From Streptomyces filamentosus (GTDB taxonomy: Bacteria; Actinomycetota; Actinomycetes; Streptomycetales; Streptomycetaceae), in assembly GCF_014654895.1 (NCBI RefSeq), contig NZ_BNBE01000003.1:152501-216500 (forward strand): 64,000 nt of DNA, given 5' to 3'. Shown here piece by piece: positions 52,699 to 61,203 of the stretch. How positions within the stretch are numbered: the stretch's first letter is position 1; the number at the start of each line of letters is the position of its first letter. The position numbers and the translations under genes are program-made. The notes beneath the pieces were generated by a model that had not been told where the DNA came from, ran no database searches, and worked only from the letters and a program-made list of their open reading frames with translations.

Positions 52699-55686
52699 AT
52701 GACGGTGCCGGGGCGCAGGAGCAGTACGTTCTCACGGCTGCTGCGGCACGGGTTCACCGACCCGTCCGGTGCCGAGCGGCTCCTGGACCTGCCCGAGCTC
52801 TCCGCGCTCCGCGGGGACTCCGTGCTGCTCGACGCGCTGGGCGCCACCGCCGACCCCGACCTCGCGCTGCGCGGCCTGGTCCGGCTGGTCGAGGCGCAGG
52901 CCGAACCGGAGCGGCAGACCTTCACCACCACGCTGCTCTCCGCCAAGCCCTTCCGGGACCGGCTGCTCGGGGTCCTCGGCACCTCGGAGGCGCTCGCCGA
53001 CCACCTGGCCCGGCACCCCAGGGACTGGGAGACGCTGGTCACCTACGAGGCGACCGACCTGCACCCGGGGATCGCCGAGTTCGAGCGGGGCCTCGCCGGG
53101 GCGAACGACCCGGTGACCCTGCGGATCGCCTACCGCCGCTGCCTCCTCGGGATAGCGGCCCGGGACGTGTGCGGCACCACCGGCGTCGCCCAGACGGCCG
53201 CCGAGCTGGCCGACCTGGCCACCGCCACCCTGCGGGCCGCGCTCGCCCTGGCGAGTGCGGCCGAGCCCGCCGACGCCGCCCAGTGCAGGCTCGCCGTGAT
53301 CGCCATGGGCAAGTGCGGCGGACACGAGCTGAACTACGTCTCCGACGTCGACGTGATCTTCGTCGGCGAGCCCGCGGAGGGCGCCGACGAGGCGAAGGCG
53401 ATCCAGGCGGCGACCCGCCTCGCCTCCCACCTCATGCGGATCTGCTCCGAGACCACCGTCGAGGGCACCATCTGGCCGGTCGACGCCAACCTCCGCCCCG
53501 AGGGCCGCAACGGCCCCCTCGTCCGCACCCTCTCCTCCCACCTCGCCTACTACCAGCGCTGGGCGAAGACCTGGGAGTTCCAGGCCCTCCTCAAGGCCCG
53601 TCCGGTGGCCGGCGACCCGGAGCTCGGCAGCGCCTACGTCGACGCCGTCTCCCCGATGGTCTGGCAGGCCGCCGAGCGGGAGAACTTCGTCACCGACGTG
53701 CAGGCCATGCGCCGCCGGGTCGTCGACAACATCCCGGTCGCCCAGGTGGACCGCGAGCTGAAGCTCGGCCCCGGCGGCCTGCGCGACGTCGAGTTCGCCG
53801 TCCAGCTCCTCCAGCTCGTCCACGGCCGCAGCGACGCCACCCTGCACAGCGGCTCCACCCTGGACGCCCTCGCCGCCCTCGCCGCCGGCGGCTACGTCGG
53901 CCGCGCCGACGCGGCCCAGCTGGACGAGGCGTACCGCTTCCTGCGCGCCATGGAGCACCGCATCCAGCTGTACCGGCTGCGCCGCACCCACCTCGTCCCG
54001 GAGGGCGAGGCCGACCTGCGCCGCCTCGGCCGCTCGCTCGGCCTGCGCACCGACCCGGTCGCCGCGCTGAACAAGGAATGGCGCCGGCACGCCTCCGTCG
54101 TCCGCCGCCTCCACGAGAAGCTCTTCTACCGCCCGCTGCTCGACGCCGTCGCCCAGCTGACCCCCGGCGAGACCCGGCTCAGCACCAAGGCGGCGGGCCA
54201 GCGCCTCGAAGCCCTCGGGTACGCCGACCCGGCCGCCGCCCTGCGCCACCTGGAGGCGCTGGCCTCCGGCGTCAGCCGCAAGGCCGCCATCCAGCGCACC
54301 CTGCTGCCGGTGCTGCTCGGCTGGTTCGCGGACTCCGCCGACCCGGACGCCGGCCTCCTCGGCTTCCGGAAGGTCTCCGACGCGCTCGGCAAGACCCCCT
54401 GGTACCTGCGGCTGCTGCGCGACGAGGGCGCCGCCGCCGAGAACCTGGCCCGGGTCCTCTCGGCCGGCCGGCTCGCCCCCGACCTGCTGCTGCGCGCCCC
54501 CGAGGCGGTCGCCATACTCGGAGACCCCGAGGGGCTGAAGCCGCGCGGCCGGGACCACCTGGAGCAGGAGGTCCTCGCCGCCGTGGGCCGCGCGGACGGC
54601 GCCGAGCAGGCCGTCGCCGCCGCCCGCGGGGTGCGCCGCCGCGAGCTGTTCCGCACCGCCGCCGCCGACCTCATCGACTCGTACGGCACCGAGGACAGCC
54701 CCCGCACGTCCGACCCGGGCGCCCTGGTCGACCGGGTCGGAGGGGCCGTCACCGACCTCAACGCCGCCACGATCGCCGGTGCGCTGCGGGCCGCCGTCCG
54801 CGCCGAGTGGGGCGACGAGCTGCCCACCCGCTTCGCCGTCATCGGCATGGGCCGCTTCGGCGGTCACGAGCTGGGCTACGGCTCCGACGCCGACGTCCTC
54901 TTCGTCCACGAGCCGCGCGAGGGCGTGGACGAGCAGGAGGCCACCAGGGCCGCGAACCGGGTCGTGGCCGAGATGCGCAGGCTCCTCCAGCTGCCCACCA
55001 CCGACCCGCCGCTGCTGATCGACGCGGACCTGCGGCCGGAGGGCAGGAGCGGTCCCCTGGTCCGCACCCTCGCCTCCTACGCCGCCTACTACCGCCGCTG
55101 GTCGCTCGTCTGGGAGTCCCAGGCGCTGCTGCGGGCCGCGCCGATGGCCGGCGACGCCGACCTGGGGCGGCGCTTCGTCGAGCTGGTCGACCCGCTCCGC
55201 TACCCCGCCGGGGGCCTCGGCGAGGAGGCGGTCCGCGAGATCCGCCGGCTCAAGGCCCGCATGGAGTCGGAGCGGCTGCCCCGCGGCGCCGACCCCACCC
55301 TCCACGCCAAGCTCGGCCGAGGCGGCCTCAGCGACGTCGAGTGGACCGTCCAGCTGCTCCAGATGCGGCACGGCTGGGCCGAGCCGGCCCTGCGCACCAC
55401 CCGGACCCGCCCGGCCCTCGCCGCCGCCCACGCCGCCGGGCTGATCCCCGCCGAGGAGGCGCGGACCCTCGACGAGGCGTGGGTGCTGGCCAGCCGGGTG
55501 CGCAACGCGGTGATGCTGGTCCGCGGCCGCCCCGGCGACACCTTCCCCACCGACCCCCGCGAACTGGCCGCCGTGGGACGGTACCTGGGCTACGGCCCCG
55601 GTCACGCCGGCGAGATGGTCGACGACTACCGCCGGATCACCCGCCGGGCCCGCGCGGTCGTGGACGAACTCTTCTACGAGGACTGA
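52699..55686 (+). CDS. glnE: Bifunctional glutamine synthetase adenylyltransferase/adenylyl-removing enzyme
   Basis: A 995-aa enzyme that adds AMP to, and removes it from, GlnA-type glutamine synthetase according to nitrogen status. Two nucleotidyltransferase domains are visible: the N-terminal adenylyl-removase with MGKCGGHELNYVSDVDVIFV (about 202-221) and the C-terminal adenylyltransferase with MGRFGGHELGYGSDADVLFV (about 717-736). Each is followed by an RPEG-(R/N)-GPLVRTL segment and a GLRDVEF or GLSDVEW helix. Start ATG 52699 (MTVPGRRSS) gives the usual length; the open frame upstream to 52534 lacks conserved sequence. glnA2 is 7 kb away. Confidence 0.95.
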   Translation: MTVPGRRSSTFSRLLRHGFTDPSGAERLLDLPELSALRGDSVLLDALGATADPDLALRGLVRLVEAQAEPERQTFTTTLLSAKPFRDRLLGVLGTSEALADHLARHPRDWETLVTYEATDLHPGIAEFERGLAGANDPVTLRIAYRRCLLGIAARDVCGTTGVAQTAAELADLATATLRAALALASAAEPADAAQCRLAVIAMGKCGGHELNYVSDVDVIFVGEPAEGADEAKAIQAATRLASHLMRICSETTVEGTIWPVDANLRPEGRNGPLVRTLSSHLAYYQRWAKTWEFQALLKARPVAGDPELGSAYVDAVSPMVWQAAERENFVTDVQAMRRRVVDNIPVAQVDRELKLGPGGLRDVEFAVQLLQLVHGRSDATLHSGSTLDALAALAAGGYVGRADAAQLDEAYRFLRAMEHRIQLYRLRRTHLVPEGEADLRRLGRSLGLRTDPVAALNKEWRRHASVVRRLHEKLFYRPLLDAVAQLTPGETRLSTKAAGQRLEALGYADPAAALRHLEALASGVSRKAAIQRTLLPVLLGWFADSADPDAGLLGFRKVSDALGKTPWYLRLLRDEGAAAENLARVLSAGRLAPDLLLRAPEAVAILGDPEGLKPRGRDHLEQEVLAAVGRADGAEQAVAAARGVRRRELFRTAAADLIDSYGTEDSPRTSDPGALVDRVGGAVTDLNAATIAGALRAAVRAEWGDELPTRFAVIGMGRFGGHELGYGSDADVLFVHEPREGVDEQEATRAANRVVAEMRRLLQLPTTDPPLLIDADLRPEGRSGPLVRTLASYAAYYRRWSLVWESQALLRAAPMAGDADLGRRFVELVDPLRYPAGGLGEEAVREIRRLKARMESERLPRGADPTLHAKLGRGGLSDVEWTVQLLQMRHGWAEPALRTTRTRPALAAAHAAGLIPAEEARTLDEAWVLASRVRNAVMLVRGRPGDTFPTDPRELAAVGRYLGYGPGHAGEMVDDYRRITRRARAVVDELFYED

Positions 55687-55692
55687 GGGTTG

Positions 55693-55719
55693 GGCCCGGC
55701 GACGCCCCGTCGCCGGGCC
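55693..55719 (+). terminator. Terminator after glnE
   Basis: GGCCCGGCGACG-CCC-CGTCGCCGGGCC, a 12-bp perfect stem, begins 6 nt after the glnE stop. Confidence 0.8.
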
Positions 55720-55744
55720 GGGACCGGCCCGATACGATCACCGC

Positions 55745-56689
55745 ATGGCCCTGCTGACGAGTGACGTGGACCGGTTCGAGAAGGCACGGCCCCGCCTGGA
55801 GGCCATCGCCTACCGCATGCTGGGCTCCTCGGCCGAGGCCGAGGACGCCGTGCAGGAGACCTTCCTCCGCTGGCAGGCCGCCGACGTCGGCCGCGTCGAG
55901 GTGCCCGAGGCGTGGCTCACCAAGGTCCTCACCAACCACTGCCTCAACCAGCTCACCTCGGCCCGCGCCCGCCGCGAGACCTACGTGGGGCAGTGGCTCC
56001 CCGAGCCGCTGCTGGCCGGCGACCCGATGCTCGGCCCCGCCGACACCGCCGAGCAGCGCGAGTCCGTCTCGTACGCCGTGCTCGTCCTGCTGGAGCGGCT
56101 GACCCCGAACGAGCGGGCGGTGTACGTGCTGCGCGAGGCATTCGCCTACACGCACCGGGAGATCGCCGAGATCCTCGACATCGGCGAGGCCGCCAGCCAG
56201 CAGATCTTCCACCGGGCCAAGAAGCACCTCGCGGACGGCAGGGCCCGCACCGAGATCGACGAGGCCGCCGCCCGCAGGATCGTCGAGGAGTTCCTGGCCG
56301 CCGCGACCAGCGGCCGTACCGAACCCCTCGTCCGGCTGCTCACCCAGGACTCCCTGGTGGTCGGCGACGGCGGCGGCAAGGTCCCCGCCCGGGCCGGCGC
56401 CTTCGGGGGCGCCCTCGCGGTCGCCCGCTTCCTGCGCGGCCTGTTCAGGCCGAGCGACGCCAAGCGGGCCCTGGTCGGCGGGTCGCCCGCCTTCTACGCC
56501 TCCACCGCCAACGGCGGACCGGCGATCGTCGCCGTCGTGGACGGCCGGGTCATCGGGATCACCTGCCTGGACGTCACCCCGGACGGCATCGTCGCCGTCC
56601 GCAGCCAGGTCAACCCCGACAAGCTGGACCGGGCCACCGAGCGCTGGGCCGCCGGGGGGCACGAGGAGGTCCCGCTCTTCACCTTCTGA
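55745..56689 (+). CDS. ECF41-type RNA polymerase sigma factor (SigJ-like)
   Basis: A 314-aa sigma factor. Region 2 (about 5-75, RPRLEAIAYRMLGSSAEAEDAVQETFLRW) and region 4 (about 100-160, LERLTPNERAVYVLREAFAYTHREIAEILDIGEAASQQIFHRAKKHL) are read in segments. They are followed by a SnoaL-like C-terminal extension (about 170-310). The WLPEPLL linker motif and the DGGGK motif in the extension are the marks of group ECF41, where the fused domain replaces an anti-sigma factor. ECF41 factors usually control neighbouring oxidoreductase or epimerase genes, and two oxidoreductases follow here. Confidence 0.92.
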   Translation: MALLTSDVDRFEKARPRLEAIAYRMLGSSAEAEDAVQETFLRWQAADVGRVEVPEAWLTKVLTNHCLNQLTSARARRETYVGQWLPEPLLAGDPMLGPADTAEQRESVSYAVLVLLERLTPNERAVYVLREAFAYTHREIAEILDIGEAASQQIFHRAKKHLADGRARTEIDEAAARRIVEEFLAAATSGRTEPLVRLLTQDSLVVGDGGGKVPARAGAFGGALAVARFLRGLFRPSDAKRALVGGSPAFYASTANGGPAIVAVVDGRVIGITCLDVTPDGIVAVRSQVNPDKLDRATERWAAGGHEEVPLFTF

Positions 56690-56703
56690 CCCCCTCCAGG
56701 GAT

Positions 56704-56721
56704 ATGTGACGGGGGTCACAT
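56704..56721 (+). promoter_or_regulatory. CRP-like palindrome upstream of the oxidoreductase gene
   Basis: ATGTGAC-GGGG-GTCACAT contains TGTGA-N6-TCACA, the CRP/FNR-family consensus spacing. Streptomyces has a Crp regulator with GTG-N6-CAC sites. It begins 14 nt after the sigma-factor stop codon and 93 nt before the next start. Confidence 0.6.
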
Positions 56722-56729
56722 CTGCAACC

Positions 56730-56756
56730 TGTCAGGAAACGCGGGGCCGCCCGGTT
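56730..56756 (+). promoter_or_regulatory. Candidate ECF41 promoter of the oxidoreductase gene
   Basis: TGTCAGGAAAC (56730-56740) resembles the ECF41-type -35 element (TGTCA...), followed by CGGTTC (56752-56757) where a -10 (CGTC-like) would lie. The -35 is convincing in kind; the -10 is a weak match. If real, the sigma factor at 55745 would control this gene. Confidence 0.45.
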
Positions 56757-56813
56757 CAAGGTGCGGAACCACGCCGGAGAGACGGCGCGGACCTCGCAGA
56801 CAGGAGACCGGTC

Positions 56814-58010
56814 ATGCAGCACCGCATCATCGTCCTCGGAGCCGGCTACACCGGAGCCGTCGCAGCCGGCCGCCTCGCCCGCCGGCTGCACCGCGAGGAC
56901 GTGAGCATCACCCTCGTGAACCCCGAGTCCGACTTCGTCGAGCGGGTCCGGCTCCACCAGCTGGCGGCCGGCCAGGACCTCGCCCCCCGCCCCTTCGCCG
57001 AGATGTTCGCCGGCACCGGAGTCGAGCTGAAGCTCGCGAAGGTCGCCGCCGTCGACGCCGACCGCAAGGCCGTCACGGTGGACGGCGCCGCGGGCCGCGA
57101 GGAGCTGGCGTACGACTCCCTCGTCTACGCCCTCGGCAGCGGCTGGGACCACGGAGGGGTCCCCGGCGTCGCCGAGCACGCCCACGAGGTGTCCGGCCGC
57201 CCCGGCGCGCTGCGGCTCCGCGACCGCCTGGCCGCCCTGGAGGCCGGCCGGACCGTGGTGGTGGTCGGCGGCGGTCTGACCGGCCTGGAGGCCGTGACCG
57301 AGATCGCCGAGGCCCGCCCCGACCTCGACGTGGCCCTGGTCGTCCGCGGCGCCCTCGGCGACTGGCTCTCGGAGAAGGGCCGGGACCACCTGCGGAAGGT
57401 CGCCGGCCGCCTCGGCATCACCGTCCACGAGCACCGGTCGGTCGCCGCCGTGGCCGCGGACCGGGTGACCACCGCCGACGGCACGGTCCTCCCGGCCGAC
57501 GTCACCGTCTGGACCACCGGCTTCGCCGTCCACCCGCTCGCGGAGGCCACCGGCCTGGCGCTGGCCGCCGACGGCCGGATCGCGGTCGACGCCACCATGC
57601 GCTCGGTCTCCCACCCCGACGTCTACGCCGTCGGCGACGCGGCCGTGACCGCGGGCCCGGGGGGCGAGCCGCTGCGGATGTCCTGCGCCTCGGGCGTCCC
57701 GATGGCCTGGCAGGCCGCCGACGCCCTCGCCGCCCGGCTCGCCGGCGTCGAGGTGCCCCGCGTCCCCATCCGCTACGCCCAGCAGTGCGTCTCGCTGGGC
57801 CGCGGGGAGGGCCTGATCCAGTTCGTCACCGCCGACGACCGGGCCAAGGAGAAGGCCCTGACCGGCCGCTTCGCCGCCTTCTACAAGGAGATCGTCTGCA
57901 AGGGAGCGGCCTGGGGCGTCGCCCACCCGACCCTGGGCGTGCCCGCCCGCCGGCGCCGCGTGGCCCGGCCGGAGGTCCGGGACGCGGCCCGCGCGCAGGC
58001 CACGGCCTGA
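56814..58010 (+). CDS. FAD/NAD(P)-dependent oxidoreductase, NDH-2-like
   Basis: A 398-aa two-dinucleotide-binding-domain flavoprotein. The FAD site is IIVLGAGYTGAVAAGRLARRL (about 4-24), the NAD(P) site VVVVGGGLTGLEAVTEIAE (about 143-161), and the late FAD loop DVYAVGDAAVTAG. It resembles type II NADH dehydrogenases but is shorter and lacks a clear C-terminal membrane helix, so quinone reduction is uncertain. AGGAGACC precedes the ATG. It lies behind an ECF41 sigma gene with a candidate ECF promoter and a CRP-like site. Confidence 0.87.
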   Translation: MQHRIIVLGAGYTGAVAAGRLARRLHREDVSITLVNPESDFVERVRLHQLAAGQDLAPRPFAEMFAGTGVELKLAKVAAVDADRKAVTVDGAAGREELAYDSLVYALGSGWDHGGVPGVAEHAHEVSGRPGALRLRDRLAALEAGRTVVVVGGGLTGLEAVTEIAEARPDLDVALVVRGALGDWLSEKGRDHLRKVAGRLGITVHEHRSVAAVAADRVTTADGTVLPADVTVWTTGFAVHPLAEATGLALAADGRIAVDATMRSVSHPDVYAVGDAAVTAGPGGEPLRMSCASGVPMAWQAADALAARLAGVEVPRVPIRYAQQCVSLGRGEGLIQFVTADDRAKEKALTGRFAAFYKEIVCKGAAWGVAHPTLGVPARRRRVARPEVRDAARAQATA

Positions 58011-58102
58011 GAACCTCGCGGAAGACGCCCCTCCATGATCGCGGGACCGTAGGGTTCACGACCGGACGACGATTTTCGGACGACCGGACGGAGCGCACGG
58101 AC

Positions 58103-58768
58103 ATGAGGATCGCGGTACTGGGCACGGGCGAGGTCGGCAGACGGCTCGCCACCGCCCTCGCCGGGCTCGGCCACGAGGTCGGGCTCGGCTCCCGCACCGC
58201 CGACAACGCAGAGGCGGTGAAGTGGGCCGAGGGCCGCCCGGGCGCGATCCACGGCACCTTCGCCGAGGTCGGCGCCGCCGCCGAGCTGGTCGTCAACGCC
58301 ACCGGCGGACTGGTATCGCTCGCCGCCCTGGAGGCGGCCGGCGCGGGGAACCTGCGCGGCAAGGTGCTGGTTGACGTCTCGAACCCGCTCGACTTCTCCG
58401 GGGGCTTCCCGCCGAAGGTGGTCACCTTCGACGGCCTCAGCCTCGCCGAGCGGATCCAGGCGGAGTTCCCGGAGACCCGCGTGGTGAAGACGCTCAACAC
58501 CATGACCAACGCGGTGATGGTCGACCCCGGCCGGGTCCCCGGCGAGCACGTCGTCTTCGTCGGCGGTGACGACGCGGACGCCAAGGCCGTCGTCACCGGA
58601 CTGCTCGGCTCCCTCGGCTGGCCCGCCGCCCGGATCATCGACCTCGGCGACCTGACCAGCGCCCGCGCCACCGAGCAGCTCATGCCGATCTGGCTCCGCC
58701 TCCACGGCGTCCTCGGCACCGGCGACTTCAACTTCGCCGTCTGCCGGGCGGCGGACCAGCCCTCCTAG
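58103..58768 (+). CDS. NAD(P)-binding oxidoreductase, NADPH:F420-reductase-like fold
   Basis: A 221-aa Rossmann protein. MRIAVLGTGEVGRRLATALAGLGHEVGLGSRT at the start (read in segments) is the GxGxxG site, followed by DVSNPLDFSGGFPP and VVKTLNTMTNAVMVDP. Relatives are annotated as NADP oxidoreductases coenzyme-F420-dependent; binding of F420 itself is not proven here. It lies 92 nt after the flavoprotein gene and probably belongs to the same ECF41 unit. The next gene is convergent, 4 nt apart. Confidence 0.87.
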   Translation: MRIAVLGTGEVGRRLATALAGLGHEVGLGSRTADNAEAVKWAEGRPGAIHGTFAEVGAAAELVVNATGGLVSLAALEAAGAGNLRGKVLVDVSNPLDFSGGFPPKVVTFDGLSLAERIQAEFPETRVVKTLNTMTNAVMVDPGRVPGEHVVFVGGDDADAKAVVTGLLGSLGWPAARIIDLGDLTSARATEQLMPIWLRLHGVLGTGDFNFAVCRAADQPS

Positions 58769-58772
58769 GGCC

Positions 58773-59684
58773 CTAGGAGGAGGCCCGCGAGCCGATGGGC
58801 TCCTCGCGCTCCGCGGCCGGGCGTGCGGCCGTCCCCGCACCGGGGCCGGCCGCGTCCGGCACCGTCAGGGGCTCGATCTCCCGCGACAGGCGGTGCGGCC
58901 AGGTGCCGTACCAGAAGAAGGCGACGAGGAAGCCGAAGCCCAGGCAGATCAGGCCGCCCACCGCGTCCAGCCAGAAGTGGTTGGCGGTCGCGACGATCAC
59001 GACCAGCGTCGCCGCCGGGTAGAGCAGGCCCAGGATCCGCGCCCAGGGCGCCTTGGCCAGGAAGAAGACGGTCAGCCCGCACCACGTCGACCAGCCGATG
59101 TGCATCGACGGCATCGCCGCGTACTGGTTCGACATGTGCTTCAGGTCGCCCGAGGCCATCGAGCCCCAGGTGTGGTGCACCAGCACCGTGTCGATGAAGT
59201 CCTTGCCCTCCATCAGCCGGGGCGGCGCGAGCGGGTACAGGTAGTAGCCGACCAGGGCCACGGCGGTGGTGGCGAAGAGGACCGTGCGGAACGCGGCGTA
59301 ACGGCCCGGCTGCCATCGGTACAGCCACACGAGCACACCGATGGTGACGACGAAGTGCAGCGTCGCGTAGTAGTAGTTCATCGTCACGATGAGCCAGGTC
59401 ACCGAGTTCACGGCGTGGTTGACGGCGTGCTCGAAGGCGAGGCCGAGGGACTCCTCGGTCCGCCAGATCCAGTTCGCGTTCCGCAGCGCCTCGGCCTTCT
59501 GCTCCGGCACCGCGTTGCGGATCAGCGAGTACACCCAGTAACTGACCGCGATCAGCAGCAGTTCGAACCAGATGCGCGGCCGCCGAGGGCTGCGCGCACG
59601 CAGCCACGCCCACCGGCCGTCGGCCACGATGGGTGACGACGGGGTCGTCCGGTCGTCCAAACTCTTCACGGTCGTTTCACCCAT
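58773..59684 (-). CDS. PAP2-family membrane phosphatase/inositolphosphotransferase-like protein
   Basis: A 303-aa membrane protein with about six helices. Catalytic marks are YAAMPSMHIGWSTWCG (C2, histidine) and ATANHFWLDAVGG (C3, histidine and aspartate). The C1 region includes PLAPPRLMEGKDF. This variant (AUR1/PAP2_3-like) is common in actinobacteria and may act on lipid phosphates or phosphoinositides. The C-terminus is disordered. Start ATG 59684 (MGETTV) is preferred; a GTG at 59708 adds eight residues and also has a purine-rich region upstream. Confidence 0.87.
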   Translation of the reverse strand: MGETTVKSLDDRTTPSSPIVADGRWAWLRARSPRRPRIWFELLLIAVSYWVYSLIRNAVPEQKAEALRNANWIWRTEESLGLAFEHAVNHAVNSVTWLIVTMNYYYATLHFVVTIGVLVWLYRWQPGRYAAFRTVLFATTAVALVGYYLYPLAPPRLMEGKDFIDTVLVHHTWGSMASGDLKHMSNQYAAMPSMHIGWSTWCGLTVFFLAKAPWARILGLLYPAATLVVIVATANHFWLDAVGGLICLGFGFLVAFFWYGTWPHRLSREIEPLTVPDAAGPGAGTAARPAAEREEPIGSRASS

Positions 59685-59766
59685 AGGCAGAGAGTTTGCC
59701 AGATCCACGCCCCCCGACCGATCATCCCTCGGACGGGTGTGCGGCGCACTCCCTCCGCCCTGAGGA

Positions 59767-60789
59767 CTACGCGGGGGGAGGGGCCGACGCCGTGGAGCCG
59801 CGGACGACCAGCTCCGGCATGAAGACGAACTCCGAGTGCGGGGCCGGGGTGCCCCCGACCTCCTCCAGGAGCGCCCGCACCGCCGCCTGCCCCATCGCCT
59901 GCACCGGCTGCCGGATGGTGGTCAGCGGCGGATCGGTGAAGGCTATGAGCGGGGAGTCGTCGAAGCCGACGACCGAGACGTCCCGGGGCACGTCCAGACC
60001 CAGCTGACGGGCCGCGCGGATCGCACCCAGCGCCATCATGTCGGAGGCGCAGACCACGGCCGTGCACCCCTTGGAGATCAGGGCCGACGCCGCCGCCTGC
60101 CCGCCCTCCAGGGTGTACAGGGAGTGCTGGATCAGCTCCTCGGACTGCTCGGCGGTGAGGCCGAGCCGGTCCAGGACGCCCTTCTGGAAGCCCTCTATCT
60201 TGCGGAGCACCGGCACGAAGCGCTTCGGTCCGACGGCCAGCCCGATGCGGGTGTGGCCGAGGGCGGCGAGGTGCGTGACCGCCAGCTGCATCGCGGCCCG
60301 GTCGTCGGGGGAGACGAAGGGCGCCTGCACCTTGGGGGAGAAGCCGTTGATGAGGACGTACGGGACGCCCTTGCCGCGCAGCTGGTCGTAGCGGGAGGTG
60401 TCCGCGGTGGTGTCCGCGTGCAGGCCGGAGACGAAGATGATGCCGGCCACCCCGCGCTCCACCAGCATGTCGGTGAGCTCGTCCTCGGTGGACCCGCCGG
60501 GGGTCTGGGTGGCGAGCACCGGGGTGTAGCCCTGCCGGGTCAGCGCCTGTCCGATGACTTGCGCGAGGGCCGGGAAGATGGGGTTGTCCAGTTCGGGGGT
60601 GATCAGCCCGACCAGGCCCGCGCTGCGCTGGCGCAGCCGTACCGGGCGCTCGTAGCCGAGCACGTCGAGCGCGGCAAGCACGGATTCACGGGTGGCCGTG
60701 GCCACGCCGGGCTTGCCGTTGAGCACGCGGCTGACTGTGGCTTCACTGACCCCCGCCTGGGCTGCGATGTCGGCGAGCCGCGCGGTCAT
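59767..60789 (-). CDS. malR: LacI-family maltose regulator MalR
   Basis: A 340-aa repressor. The LacI HTH is RLADIAAQAGVSEATVSRVLNGKPGV (about 4-29), and the sugar-binding periplasmic-binding-protein-like core covers about 60-335. From memory it is nearly identical in the core to S. coelicolor MalR (SCO2232), which represses malEFG and responds to maltose-type sugars. It is transcribed divergently from malE with a 414-nt control region holding CTTGCAG motifs. It is 59 nt downstream-facing from the PAP2 gene on the same strand. Confidence 0.94.
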   Translation of the reverse strand: MTARLADIAAQAGVSEATVSRVLNGKPGVATATRESVLAALDVLGYERPVRLRQRSAGLVGLITPELDNPIFPALAQVIGQALTRQGYTPVLATQTPGGSTEDELTDMLVERGVAGIIFVSGLHADTTADTSRYDQLRGKGVPYVLINGFSPKVQAPFVSPDDRAAMQLAVTHLAALGHTRIGLAVGPKRFVPVLRKIEGFQKGVLDRLGLTAEQSEELIQHSLYTLEGGQAAASALISKGCTAVVCASDMMALGAIRAARQLGLDVPRDVSVVGFDDSPLIAFTDPPLTTIRQPVQAMGQAAVRALLEEVGGTPAPHSEFVFMPELVVRGSTASAPPPA

Positions 60790-61203
60790 GAGAGTGGACT
60801 GTACCGGTCACAGCGCGTATTGCCCACCGGCCCGGGGTGCGCGGCCCTCCGGGAGCCACTTCCGCAAGGTCTTGCAGGTCTTGCAGCTGGGTGCGGGAGG
60901 TCATGGAGGCGGACGGACCGGTTCCGTTCGGAGGAGGAGGCGTCGGCCGGGCCCCGCGGGGCGGGATGTTCCGGGCATATGGGCAGAAGTGACCCCTCCG
61001 TGTCGCTGTCAAGCGCTTCGGCGGCAACCTTCAGGACACGCGGATGTAACGATCGCCGGTCCTTGCAGAAATTTCACGCAAGGTCTTTCGGCGCGTTTTC
61101 ATCCCTGTTACGTTCCTGGCAACCCGGAGCGCCGCGAGGGAGCGGTCGCAATGAGGAAGGTTCCAGCCCCTCGTCACCCCGGGATCATGTTGAAGGAGTT
61201 CAC
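60790..61203. promoter_or_regulatory. malR-malE control region with CTTGCAG operators
   Basis: The heptamer CTTGCAG occurs at 60871-60877 and 60880-60886 (9-nt spacing) and again at 61062-61068. GCAAG half-sites face it at 60864-60868 (GCAAG-GT-CTTGC) and 61078-61082 (CTTGC-N11-GCAAG). This motif is recalled as the MalR recognition sequence in Streptomyces. The first group lies near malR, and the second lies about 120-140 nt upstream of malE where its promoter should be, so both autoregulation and malE repression are plausible. Confidence 0.75.
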
